Counted from the first letter of the stretch, positions 45,429-53,935 are shown. The stretch is DNA of 64,000 bases from Cloacibacterium sp047601505 (GCF_047601505.1 NZ_JASGJD010000001.1:3286001-3350000), one strand, 5' to 3'. Made by a program: numbers and translations. Notes: generated by a model from the sequence alone, not told the origin.

Positions 45429-46947
45429 CAAGTTCATAGTTTGGCACCAAAGCTTTCATCCCAAACCAAGCAATGAGATAAGCTACAGCACAAACCGAAA
45501 AAACAATTAAATATCCTTTTTCTATCCCATCTGAAATTAGTGCTCCTGACGTTTCTAACTGCTTGAAAAAATCATCTGGGATACGTTCTGTTGTATATTT
45601 TGGAAATTTCTCTAACAAAGGAATTCCATCTACTGTAGTCCAATTTTTATGAGCATAATCAAAAAGCACTCCAGAACTTTTATTGATCAAAGTAGAGCCT
45701 ATACCTCCTGCCAAACCTCCAATTCCTGTAATGGTGGCGATGGCTCTTTTCGGGAACATATCTCCTACGGTTGAAAAAATATTGGCAGACCAAGCCTGAT
45801 GTGCTGCTCCTGCAATACCTATGATAATTACCGGAATCCAATAGCTAATTTTTCCTCCTGGCTGTGCTAGTAATGCTAATAGTGGGAAAAATGCAAAAAT
45901 AAGCATCGCTCGCATGCGTCCCGAATAAGGGTTCATGCCTTTTTTATCTACAAAAAATGAAGGTAACCAACCACCAATAATTGACAATAAGGTAATAATG
46001 TATAGCACAAACAGCGGTAAAGCACTTTGGGTACTATCCATTTTATAAACAGAACTTAAATAGGCTGGTGTCCAAAAAAGATAAAACCACCAAACGCCAT
46101 CGGTCATAAATTTCCCAAATGCAAATGCCAAAGTTTGCTTGTATCCAAAACATTCTTTTAATGTAAATTTCTTTGCTAAATCTGGAGATGTTTCTCTTGG
46201 ACAATCTTCTGCATCTTGATGAATATAATCTAACTCTAGTTGATTAACTTTTGGATGCAATTGTGGCTTCTTGTAATAAAATACCCAAAGTCCCATCCAT
46301 ACAAAACCTAATGCTCCAATAATGATAAATGCCATTTCCCAGCCCATCGCTTTGGCTATAAACGGAATACTAAGTGGTGCTACTAATGCGCCTACTGTTG
46401 CCCCTGCATTGAAAATACTTGTAGCCAAAGCCCTATCTTTCTTAGGAAAATATTCGGCTGTAGTTTTTATGGCTGCAGGAAAGTTGCCTGCTTCTCCAAT
46501 AGCCAAAACCAATCGGGCAAATACAAATAATGTAACGCTTACATTAATGATTTTTGAAATATCTTGAACCTTGGCTATATTCTCTTTTGCTAATTCAAAT
46601 CCTACAAACCAGTTTCCTGTAAGAATTCCTGAGGTTACAATTCCGCAAAAGGCATGTAAAACTGCTCCTAAAGACCATATTCCTATTGCCCATAAAAATC
46701 CTTTTTTGGTATCCATCCAATCTACGAATTTACCCGCAAATAACATACTTATTGCATAAAATATCGAAAATAAGGCGGTGATATTTCCATAGTCATTATT
46801 CGTCCAATGAAATTCGGGGCTTATAAAATCTTTCCACGTAAGAGACAGCACTTGCCTGTCTAAATAATTAACTGTGGTAGCGAAAAATAGCAATCCTACT
46901 ATTGTCCATCTAAAATTTGTGGGTTTGTGATTTGGTGTTGGTGACAT
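45421..46947 (-). CDS. exuT: MFS hexuronate transporter (ExuT-like, anion:cation symporter family)
   Basis: The 508-residue product has 12 predicted membrane segments and family marks of the ACS group: NYLDRQVLSLTW in the first helix, KFVDWMDTKKGFLW, RLVLAIGEAGNFPAAIKTTAEYFPKKDRA and GGWLPSFF. ExuT relatives import glucuronate or galacturonate with protons. It is the last gene of the uxaC operon, 25 bases after eda. The extra loop around residues 110-135 makes it longer than E. coli ExuT. Confidence 0.88.
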   Translation of the reverse strand: MSPTPNHKPTNFRWTIVGLLFFATTVNYLDRQVLSLTWKDFISPEFHWTNNDYGNITALFSIFYAISMLFAGKFVDWMDTKKGFLWAIGIWSLGAVLHAFCGIVTSGILTGNWFVGFELAKENIAKVQDISKIINVSVTLFVFARLVLAIGEAGNFPAAIKTTAEYFPKKDRALATSIFNAGATVGALVAPLSIPFIAKAMGWEMAFIIIGALGFVWMGLWVFYYKKPQLHPKVNQLELDYIHQDAEDCPRETSPDLAKKFTLKECFGYKQTLAFAFGKFMTDGVWWFYLFWTPAYLSSVYKMDSTQSALPLFVLYIITLLSIIGGWLPSFFVDKKGMNPYSGRMRAMLIFAFFPLLALLAQPGGKISYWIPVIIIGIAGAAHQAWSANIFSTVGDMFPKRAIATITGIGGLAGGIGSTLINKSSGVLFDYAHKNWTTVDGIPLLEKFPKYTTERIPDDFFKQLETSGALISDGIEKGYLIVFSVCAVAYLIAWFGMKALVPNYELVK

Positions 46948-46972
46948 TATTGGTGGGTAATTTTAGTGGTTA

Positions 46973-47635
46973 TTATTTCTTTATCGTTGCTATTACATCT
47001 AATACTTTTTTAGTTTCTAATTCTATGGTAGCATAATCTTTATCTGCCATTAGTTTTTTGCTGATGAGTTTGCTTCCCATTCCTACTGCGGAAACGCCTG
47101 CATTATACCAACTTTCTATACTTTCTTTAGTGGTATCTACTCCTCCTGTGGGCATAAATCTTAAATTTGGAAAAATATCTTTTATACCACTTAAAAAATC
47201 GGGCTTTAGCATATTTCCTGGGAAAAGTTTGATAAATATAACTCCTGCATTTTCGGCGGTTATAATTTCTGTAGGTGTCATACATCCTGGGCTATAAAAC
47301 AAATCTTTTGCAATTAAATAGGATGCTACTTCTGGTACAAATCCCGGACTGATATAAAAATCGGCTCCTGCAGATTCAAAATCTTTTGCACTTTGAAGGT
47401 TTTTAATAGTACCTACTCCCAAAAGTAAATCTGGCATCTCGGCATTACGAATTTCTACCATTTTGGAAAAATTTTTTAACGCTGCTTCGCCTCGGTTGGT
47501 ATATTCTACAGCTCTAATACCAGCTTTATAGATGCTTCTTAAGATGTCTATGGTTACTATTTCGTCTGCATTGAAATACAAAGGCAAAATCCCTTGCTTT
47601 ACTATTGCTTCTGAAACTTTTTGTGAATTGTTCAT
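46973..47635 (-). CDS. eda: KDPG/KHG aldolase
   Basis: The start at 47635 (MNNSQKVSEA) is preferred; an ATG 30 bases upstream lies in the heptamer-repeat leader and adds only a Lys-rich stretch. The 220-residue product has the family blocks AVEYTNRGEAA (catalytic Glu/Arg region), GVGTIKN, FYISPGF, GVIFIKLFPGN with the Schiff-base Lys, and MPTGGV. It splits 2-keto-3-deoxy-6-phosphogluconate into pyruvate and glyceraldehyde-3-phosphate, the final uronate step. Confidence 0.93.
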   Translation of the reverse strand: MNNSQKVSEAIVKQGILPLYFNADEIVTIDILRSIYKAGIRAVEYTNRGEAALKNFSKMVEIRNAEMPDLLLGVGTIKNLQSAKDFESAGADFYISPGFVPEVASYLIAKDLFYSPGCMTPTEIITAENAGVIFIKLFPGNMLKPDFLSGIKDIFPNLRFMPTGGVDTTKESIESWYNAGVSAVGMGSKLISKKLMADKDYATIELETKKVLDVIATIKK

Positions 47636-47651
47636 TTTTTTTTTTTTATAA

Positions 47652-47731
47652 GAGTCGAGATTCAAGAACCGAGAGCCCAGAATACTGATTTTAAATCTTC
47701 TGACCTCTGACCTTCAGCTTCCGACTTTTCA
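47652..47731. repeat. Two degenerate heptamer arrays in the yhcH-eda gap
   Basis: GAGTCGA, GATTCAA, GAACCGA, GAGCCCA (47652-47679) and CTTCTGA, CCTCTGA, CCTTCAG, CTTCCGA (47697-47724) both keep a period of exactly 7 with drifting sequence. They fill nearly all of the 97-base gap. Confidence 0.75.
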
Positions 47732-47732
47732 A

Positions 47733-48182
47733 TTAAATTTTCACTTTAAACACTATTTTTTTTATCACATCATTTCCTATCATTGGTGCGTGAACATCTG
47801 TAGGATAAAAAATTACAAACTGATGGTCTGTTAACTGAAAATACATATCTGGTATTTCATGATAAAATTGAACATCTTTCTCTGCATTGTAATCTCCGTT
47901 TATGGTTTTACACTTTTCTCTGGGCTTCCATCCTATATTTTCTACTCCTTTGATGCAAACTTGGATGTCTATATTTTTATCATGACATTCGAATTTTGTC
48001 AAACTTTCTTCTGGTGTTTTCCCCTTTTTAGTACTTACAATTGCTTTGAGACCAGGTTCTATTTCTGTTGTCCCATCTTCTAATTTACTTAAATCGTTGT
48101 CTTTTAGATATTCAAATGCTTTAGCAAAAAGCGGATGCAAACCAGTGTAAAGTGAAGCATTATTTATAGTATCTACAATCAT
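47733..48182 (-). CDS. YhcH/YjgK/YiaL-family protein
   Basis: The 149-residue product is a complete member of the YhcH/YjgK/YiaL cupin-like family (about 150 residues), with ETKFECHDKNIDIQ-type and FVIFYPTDVHAPM motifs holding the conserved His and Glu residues. Some relatives (NanQ) are sugar-acid anomerases, so it may speed ring opening of a uronate or keto-sugar. The position in the uxaC operon supports a uronate substrate, but this is an inference. Confidence 0.8.
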   Translation of the reverse strand: MIVDTINNASLYTGLHPLFAKAFEYLKDNDLSKLEDGTTEIEPGLKAIVSTKKGKTPEESLTKFECHDKNIDIQVCIKGVENIGWKPREKCKTINGDYNAEKDVQFYHEIPDMYFQLTDHQFVIFYPTDVHAPMIGNDVIKKIVFKVKI

Positions 48183-48523
48183 AATGATTTTATTTTTTTT
48201 GACTTATGTTTCTTATTGAAAACTATAAAATATTGATTAACAATAATTTTAATCCGTTATTTATTTCAATTGATTTTGCCCTTGCAGGGCTATTACCTTT
48301 GTTAATTTTAATTTTCATTGAGTTTTACCCAATGCTATTGATGGTGCTACTTCGTAGCTTTCTTATTTCTAAAATTTAATTCCAATAACTATTATTTAAA
48401 AAGAATAGGTCAATAATGTAAATCAGAATTTATTTGTAGATTGTTGAAAACATGTGATTTTATATCTATATTGTACTTTGTAGTTTTGTACTTTGTAGTT
48501 TGTACCTTATACTTTACCTGTGT
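48183..48523. other. Non-coding gap between kdgK and yhcH with repeats
   Basis: This 341-base gap holds no gene. It contains a palindrome GCCCTTGCAGGGC (about 48278-48290) in a stretch that looks like a flavobacterial dispersed repeat, and the heptamer array at 48471-48519. The operon may continue through it or restart after it. Confidence 0.5.
48471..48519 (+). repeat. Degenerate heptamer array, type TTGTACT/TTGTAGT
   Basis: About seven units of 7 bases (TTGTACT, TTGTAGT, one 8-base unit, TTGTAGT, TTGTACC, TTATACT) end four bases before the kdgK stop codon. The unit is a rotation of that at 1580-1649. Confidence 0.8.
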
Positions 48524-49567
48524 CTATCTCACTACTCTACCAGAAGCATCACCACCCATTAATTTGGTTACTTCGTCCACGGTTACCAAGTTAGCATCGC
48601 CTTTTATCGTATGTTTTAAACATGAAGCGGCTACTGCAAAGTCTAAAGCTCTTTGATTATCATCTGGATAGGTTAACAATCCGTAGATAAGTCCTCCCAT
48701 AAAAGAATCGCCTCCTCCTACTCTATCTACAATATCGGTGATTTGATATTGGCGAGTTTGAAGCATTTCTTTTCCATCATACAAAACGCCTGCCCATGTA
48801 TTATGAGATGCTGAGATAGAACCTCTAAGTGTGGTAATTACTTTTTTTGCTCTTGGAAATTTAGCCATCATTTGTTGGCAAACAGATAGGAATGCTTCTG
48901 CTTTTACATCATGTCCATGAGTTTGAACAGCGGCTCCTTCTGGTTTTATCCCAAAGTGCATTTCGGCATCTTCTTCGTTTCCTAAAATAATATCACAATA
49001 TGAGGTAAGTTCTGTCATGATGGCTTCTCTGTCGCCTCCGTATTTCCAAAGTTTTGCTCGATAATTTAAATCTGTAGAAATGGTAATTCCTAATTTACTC
49101 GCTACTTTTACGGCTTCTAAACACACATCTGCTGAACTTTGTGAAATGGCAGGAGTTATACCTGTCCAATGGAACCATTCTACGCCTTCGAAAACTGTTT
49201 CCCAATCTACCATTCCTGGTTGGATTTCTGACATTGATGAATGTGCTCTATCGTAAACTACTTTACTGCCTCTGCTCACGGCTCCGGTTTCTAAAAAATA
49301 AATCCCTAAACGATCGCCTCCCCAAACGATATTTTCTACTCCTACGCCTCTTTTGCGCATTTCCATCATCGCACATTGTCCGATATCATTTTTTGGTAAT
49401 CGTGTTACAAAATCTACAGAAATACCAAAATTGGCTAATGATACGGCTACATTGGATTCTCCGCCTCCGTAAACTACATCAAAATTATCTGCTTGCGAAA
49501 ATCTTAAAAATCCCTGCGGTGCTAATCTCAGCATTATCTCGCCAAACGTTACTACTCGTTTTTTCAT
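48524..49567 (-). CDS. kdgK: 2-keto-3-deoxygluconate kinase (PfkB family)
   Basis: The 347-residue product is a ribokinase-fold sugar kinase: N-terminal TFGEIMLRLAPQGF, YGGGESNVAVSLANFG for substrate binding, and GGGDSFMGGLIYG with the catalytic Asp. Among PfkB kinases, position between uxaC and eda identifies KDG as the likely substrate. It makes 2-keto-3-deoxy-6-phosphogluconate. It is 23 bases downstream of uxaC. Confidence 0.9.
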   Translation of the reverse strand: MKKRVVTFGEIMLRLAPQGFLRFSQADNFDVVYGGGESNVAVSLANFGISVDFVTRLPKNDIGQCAMMEMRKRGVGVENIVWGGDRLGIYFLETGAVSRGSKVVYDRAHSSMSEIQPGMVDWETVFEGVEWFHWTGITPAISQSSADVCLEAVKVASKLGITISTDLNYRAKLWKYGGDREAIMTELTSYCDIILGNEEDAEMHFGIKPEGAAVQTHGHDVKAEAFLSVCQQMMAKFPRAKKVITTLRGSISASHNTWAGVLYDGKEMLQTRQYQITDIVDRVGGGDSFMGGLIYGLLTYPDDNQRALDFAVAASCLKHTIKGDANLVTVDEVTKLMGGDASGRVVR

Positions 49568-49590
49568 ATCTTTTTTGCTTTTTTTTATTT

Positions 49591-50991
49591 TTAAAATTTG
49601 AAATATTCTTCAGCATTATGATAGCTGATGTCTGAAACCATTTTGCCTATCAATTCCATATCGTTTGGCAATTCTCCGCTTTCTATTTCTTTGCCTAATA
49701 AATTACATAGGACTCTTCGAAAATATTCGTGACGTGGAAATGATAAAAAGCTTCTCGAATCTGTTAACATGCCTATAAAACAACTTAATAATCCCATATT
49801 AGATAACGCATTCATCTGTTTGGTCATCCCATCTTTTTGGTCTAAAAACCACCATCCAGAACCAAACTGTACTTTGCCTTTTACACTACCATCATTAAAA
49901 TTACCTATCATTGTTGCCAATACTTCGTTGTCTGCGGGATTCAAATTATATAGAATGGTTTTCGTTAATTTATCTTTTGTATCTAGCGCATTTAAAAACT
50001 GTGAAAGTTTTCTGGCTTGAGAAAAATCGCCAATGGAATCCCAGCCGGTGTCTGGTCCTAAAATGCGGTGCATGCGTGCATTATTATTTCTAAGAGCTCC
50101 TAAGTGAAACTGCTGTACCCAACCAAACTGGTGATATGTTTCGGATAAAAAAAGCAATACTCCACTTTGGAATTTTAAAATTTCTTCTTGCGAAAGTTCT
50201 TGATTTGATCTTTTCTTTATAAAGATATTTTGAATCTCTGATGCTGTAAATTCTTCAAAATAGATTTGTTCTAAACCATGGTCTGAAACTTTACAACCAT
50301 TATCGTTAAAATAAGAGATTCTTTTCTGCAATGCATTGCATAAGTCGTCATAACTATGAATTTCTATTCCTGCTGACTGTCCTAATGCATCTATGTATTC
50401 GTTATAGCCTTCTGCTCCTATTAATATTGATTTATCTGGTCGAAATGATGTACTTACCTTTATATCTAATCCATTAGTTCTCATTTTCTGATGATATTCT
50501 AATGTATCTGTAGGATCTTCGGTGGTACAAACTACTTTTACATTTACTTTTCTTAACAAATTCTGACATGAATATTCTGATGAATTTAATCTAGCTGACG
50601 TTTCTTCATAAATTCCTTCTGCTGTTTTTTCATTTAACAATTCGTAAATATCAAAATACCTCGCCAATTCTAAGTGCGTCCAATGGTATAGTGGATTTCG
50701 TAATGTGTATGGTACCGTTTTGCCCCATTGCAAAAATTTTTCCTTATCCGATGCTACTCCCGTAATAAATTTTTCGCTTACTCCTAATGTTCGCATCGCG
50801 CGCCATTTGTAATGGTCGCCCTTTATCCAAACCTCTGATATATTATTAAATACATAATCTTCACAAATTAATTGTGGCGATAAGTGATTATGATAATCGA
50901 TAATCGGTTGATTCTTTGAGTAATTATGATATAATTCTTCTGAATATTTATTTTCTAATAGAAAATTATCATAAATGAATTTTGTTGTCAT
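49591..50991 (-). CDS. uxaC: Glucuronate/galacturonate isomerase
   Basis: The 466-residue product matches UxaC over its full length: YHNHLSPQLICED near the N-terminus with the metal-binding His pair, TEDPTDTLEYH, HLGALRNNN and GSGWWFLDQKDGM. It converts D-glucuronate to D-fructuronate, the entry step for the glucuronic acid freed by GH67 and GH115. It is the first gene of the minus-strand operon and has a LacI-type palindrome and a -7 element just upstream. Confidence 0.95.
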   Translation of the reverse strand: MTTKFIYDNFLLENKYSEELYHNYSKNQPIIDYHNHLSPQLICEDYVFNNISEVWIKGDHYKWRAMRTLGVSEKFITGVASDKEKFLQWGKTVPYTLRNPLYHWTHLELARYFDIYELLNEKTAEGIYEETSARLNSSEYSCQNLLRKVNVKVVCTTEDPTDTLEYHQKMRTNGLDIKVSTSFRPDKSILIGAEGYNEYIDALGQSAGIEIHSYDDLCNALQKRISYFNDNGCKVSDHGLEQIYFEEFTASEIQNIFIKKRSNQELSQEEILKFQSGVLLFLSETYHQFGWVQQFHLGALRNNNARMHRILGPDTGWDSIGDFSQARKLSQFLNALDTKDKLTKTILYNLNPADNEVLATMIGNFNDGSVKGKVQFGSGWWFLDQKDGMTKQMNALSNMGLLSCFIGMLTDSRSFLSFPRHEYFRRVLCNLLGKEIESGELPNDMELIGKMVSDISYHNAEEYFKF

Positions 50992-51027
50992 TGCTTAAAT
51001 ATAAAATTTAAGTTAATATATAAATTA

Positions 51028-51041
51028 TGAAATCGATTTCA
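51028..51041. promoter_or_regulatory. LacI-type operator at the uxaC promoter
   Basis: TGAAATCGATTTCA is a perfect 14-bp palindrome with a central CG, 37 bases upstream of uxaC. It differs by only two bases from the sequence at 16831-16844 by the lacI-type gene. It directly adjoins the -7 element, so a bound repressor would cover the transcription start. Confidence 0.7.
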
Positions 51042-51049
51042 CAAAATTA
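51042..51049 (-). promoter_or_regulatory. -7 promoter element of the uxaC operon
   Basis: On the minus strand TAATTTTG matches TAnnTTTG. It lies 51 bases upstream of the uxaC start, immediately before the LacI-type palindrome. Confidence 0.5.
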
Positions 51050-51531
51050 AAATAAAATTTCAAACTAAAAATAAATCCATCAGAAAATAATCCTTTAAGA
51101 CTAAAAATAAATTTTCAAACATTAAATAAGAACAATTGAAATAACATTTAATGCAATGATTTTAAATAATTTAGATAAAATTAAAATGTTTTAATTTAAA
51201 TTCAAATTTGACAAAAATCAGTACAAAACAAAATATAATCATAGAAAAGTAAAAAAGATTTTTCCTAAAGAAGATTTTTTTAGATTTTTTAAATAACAAA
51301 AAAATGGTAACATATATTCAATAAATCCTAGAATTTCAAATTTTTGCTACTACCCATTACTCAAAACCTTAAATACATCAACAAAAATAAAATCTAAAAA
51401 CAATTCAGATTATACTATTCTAACCCCATAGTCCATTTGTAAAATAATAGAAAAAGGATGTATTTAACATATTTAATTAATTACCATTTAGTTAAATGTA
51501 ATGAACAACCTTGAAGCAAGTTACAATAAAC

Positions 51532-51559
51532 TACCCCGGGGCAGAGCCCCGAAGTATTA
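51532..51559. repeat. IS200/REP-like palindrome, copy 1
   Basis: CGGGGC-AGA-GCCCCG hairpin preceded by ACCC and followed by a GTATT. It overlaps the end of the full-length transposase frame. Copy 2 at 52075-52101 has the same orientation and the same loop. Confidence 0.75.
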
Positions 51560-52009
51560 GTCGTCAAAAAGTGTAAGTTGTCCATCGTACACTTTTTGAT
51601 ATTTTACTTCTTTTCCTTGATTCTCAATGTATTTCTTGATAACATCTTTGTTTCCATATTGTCCAACCGTATTTGCATAATAACCACTTGTCCAAAAATT
51701 CCCGCCCTATAATTTTAACTTGACTTCAGGAAATCTCCTAAATATTTCCTTCGCTGTTATACTTTTTACTTTCATACTAATTTCACTGATTGAAAGCGAA
51801 GGAACACTCTGAATTAAAAAATGAACATGGTTTTCTTCATAACCTATTTCAAAAAAATTAATCTCGTAGCGGGCAGAAATATCAAGACAAATATTTCTCA
51901 ATCCCTGTCCTTCTTCATCTGTTATAACAGAATTTCTATATTTCACAGGAAAAACGATATGATACAGTAGCAATGTTTTATTATGTCTTTTATTTATATG
52001 GTCATCCAT
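51557..52009 (-). pseudogene. IS200/IS605-family TnpA transposase with an in-frame amber stop
   Basis: The first 100 residues are a normal Y1 transposase with the HUH motif HVHF (His61, His63). A TAG at 51707-51709 ends the frame where the family has Trp (KLKLW). Read through, the frame continues as GGNFWTSGYYANTVGQYGN and VIKKYIENQ, with the expected catalytic Tyr127, and stops with TAA at 51557-51559 for a normal 150 residues. The stop removes the catalytic Tyr, so the shortened product cannot work. A single TGG-to-TAG change explains the defect; suppression or a sequencing error are less likely. Confidence 0.85.
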
Positions 52010-52074
52010 TAATCAAATTTACACTTTTTCATAGTGTTATGAAAAACCATCCGTTTTTCAAACTTTTCCTCATT

Positions 52075-52101
52075 GACCCCGAGGCAGAGCCTCGAGGTAT
52101 T
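52075..52101. repeat. IS200/REP-like palindrome, copy 2
   Basis: CGAGGC-AGA-GCCTCG hairpin, in the same orientation as copy 1. The stem base that differs (G to A) is matched by C to T on the other arm, so pairing is kept. Confidence 0.75.
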
Positions 52102-52134
52102 CTCTTCGAATAAAATTTTTATAACAATATAATA

Positions 52135-52939
52135 TTGAAAATGAAAAAAGTTTTCTTCCTAAAATAAGAAAACCAAAACTTAAAGATAAGGAGGTAGTTT
52201 CTTTAGTATTGGTAGCAGAATATTTAGGAATAGGTAACGAACACGAGCTTTTCACAAATTGCCCGCATCCTTGTCTCCATTAATAGAAAGAAGTTTTTAT
52301 AACCGTAGAAAAAGGAAATTGTTCCCTTTTATAGAAAAAATTCGAGAGAAAATATATCAGACCATTATCTCTGATGGAGAATATCATACTAGTATGCCTT
52401 TGGAAATATGTAAAATATCAAAAGAAAATAGACTAAAAATCTGTAAATAAACCTTCAATACTTCACCTAATTAAGGATTCTGTGCTTCGCAGCAGAGTCA
52501 TTGCTATGGGGACAAACTTCATGCTGTATGCACAATAGAAGGAGTTTTCAGAAGTTTGCCTCTGTTTATGATATTCATTATTTGAATGATGTGAAAAATA
52601 GGTTTGAAGATGTGGTAATCCTAGGTAATAAAGGTGTTTTTAAGCCAATTGACAAAAAACTATTTATTTGATTATTAAAACATTACACTATAAACTTCTC
52701 ATGGGAAAAATCAAATAGATTATCAAGCACAAGCTTATATTCTAAGAAAAGCAGAAAGAGAATTGATACTTTATTTTCACAACTTTGTGACCAATTCAAA
52801 ATTTGAAATAATTATGCTAAAACCTTTCAGGGTTTTAAAACAAGAATATTAGCCAAAATTACAACTTTAACTGTTATACTGTTGATTAACAAACTAAATA
52901 ACCGTAATATTAACAATTTAAAAATTTCTATTGTATAAA
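52135..52939 (+). pseudogene. IS982-family transposase relic
   Basis: Fragments in different frames resemble the IS982 transposase in order: LPKIRKPKLKDKEVVSLVLV and AEYLGIGNEHELF (about 52155-52255), SFYNRRKRKLFPFIEKI (about 52285), MPLEICKISKENRLKICK (to 52449), CASQQ then CYGDKLHAVCTIEGVF (about 52480-52545), PASVYDIHYLNDV-like, LFSQLCDQFKI and FKTRILAKITTLTV (to about 52880). Many frame changes, internal deletions and stops show long decay. It is on the opposite strand to the element at 13.2 kb and clearly a different, diverged member. No terminal repeats were found. Confidence 0.75.
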
Positions 52940-53139
52940 TGTACTACAGGAACTTCTAATTTATGAAGTGATAAAATTATAATGTTCGTCAAAAAATAAA
53001 AAACCATTTACAAACTTTACATAATTACTTAATAATCAATGATGAAAGATTCATGACAAAAAAAAGGATTTAATGACCTTGTGTCAGTTTTTTTTATTTG
53101 GCAACAAATTGGTAATTTGAAAAGAAATGGAAGCGAATT

Positions 53140-53243
53140 TTTAGCCCAGATTGAAATGGAAATCCTGTTATTGCGGGCAAAAAACATGGGATTGCTTCGC
53201 TTTGCTCGCAATGACAGATTGTAATGAAAAGCTGGACTGTGCG
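53140..53243 (+). repeat. Dispersed hairpin repeat, copy 1
   Basis: It begins TTTAGCCCAGATTG and ends GAAAAGCTGGACTG, the same frame as copy 3 at 57571-57659. The centre differs and carries a GCTTCGCTTTGCTCGCAATGAC segment. Confidence 0.65.
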
Positions 53244-53264
53244 TGAAAGATTTTACAAAACATT

Positions 53265-53298
53265 TTGCTTCTTATAAAAATTTTTAAAATTATCTTTG
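53265..53298 (+). promoter_or_regulatory. Promoter of the carboxylesterase-type gene
   Basis: TTG (53265-53267) and TATCTTTG (53291-53298) are separated by 23 bases and fit TTG-N17-23-TAnnTTTG. The start codon follows only 4 bases after the -7 element, so the mRNA may be leaderless. Confidence 0.5.
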
Positions 53299-53302
53299 CT
53301 TT

Positions 53303-53935
53303 ATGGATTTAAAATTTATCGTTAGAGAACCCGAAAATATAACACCACAAACTCAACTTTTGGTATTGCTTCACGGCTATGGAAGCAACGAGGAAGATTT
53401 ATTTAGTTTCCGACATGATTTGCCAGAAGATTGGATTATTGCAAGTTTTAGAGCGCCGAATAATAGCGATTATGATGGCTATGCTTGGTATGATATAGAT
53501 TTCAACAACGCGGATAAATTTATAGATGTAGACCAAGCAGTAGATTCTATGAAACAAATTATGAAATCTATTGAAAATCTAAAGCATCACTATAATTTGG
53601 AAACCAAAACCAATATTATGGGATTTTCACAAGGCGGAATTCTTACGTATGCTATGACGCTTACTTATCCTAAATTTTTCAACAAAGTAGCTTGTTTGAG
53701 TGCTTATCCGGAACCGAAAATTCTTAAAAATATTAAAGGTAAAAAACAAATTCAGCATCTTAGATTTTTTGTATCTCATGGCAACGAAGACGCTGTAATC
53801 CCTTTGAAATGGGGAAGAAAAGCCGCAGATTTCTTGTATGAATTGGGTGCTTTTTTCACCTTTAGAGAATACATGACTGGGCACGGCGTAAACCAAAAAA
53901 ATTATATGGATTTAATGGAATTTTTCAAAAAATAA
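53303..53935 (+). CDS. Phospholipase/carboxylesterase-type alpha/beta hydrolase
   Basis: The 210-residue cytoplasmic product has the fold and motifs of the short carboxylesterase family: LLHGYGSNEEDLF (oxyanion loop), GFSQGGIL (nucleophile Ser), the Asp in HGNEDAVIP and the His in GHGVNQ. The substrate is unknown. It has its own promoter and ends at a bidirectional terminator shared with the convergent aminopeptidase gene. Confidence 0.88.
   Translation: MDLKFIVREPENITPQTQLLVLLHGYGSNEEDLFSFRHDLPEDWIIASFRAPNNSDYDGYAWYDIDFNNADKFIDVDQAVDSMKQIMKSIENLKHHYNLETKTNIMGFSQGGILTYAMTLTYPKFFNKVACLSAYPEPKILKNIKGKKQIQHLRFFVSHGNEDAVIPLKWGRKAADFLYELGAFFTFREYMTGHGVNQKNYMDLMEFFKK

Larger units (their letters stand above)
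50992..51531. other. Non-coding region upstream of uxaC
   Basis: This 540-base AT-rich gap between uxaC and the IS200 palindrome has no supported gene. Its first 60 bases hold the uxaC promoter and LacI-type operator. The rest, to the palindrome at 51532, shows nothing recognisable. Confidence 0.6.
52940..53302. other. Non-coding gap with dispersed repeat and promoter
   Basis: This 363-base stretch follows the IS982 relic. It has no supported gene. It contains dispersed hairpin-repeat copy 1 (53140-53243) and the promoter of the esterase gene. Confidence 0.6.

Noticed and set aside
47636..47665. Earlier ATG for eda
   Set aside because: It gives a Lys-rich extension coded by a poly-T stretch and the edge of a heptamer array; homologues begin at the ATG at 47635.
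13200..52939. Composite IS982 transposon carrying the island
   Set aside because: The two IS982 sequences are different family members, the right one has no recognisable ends, and genes of the same function lie outside the left one.
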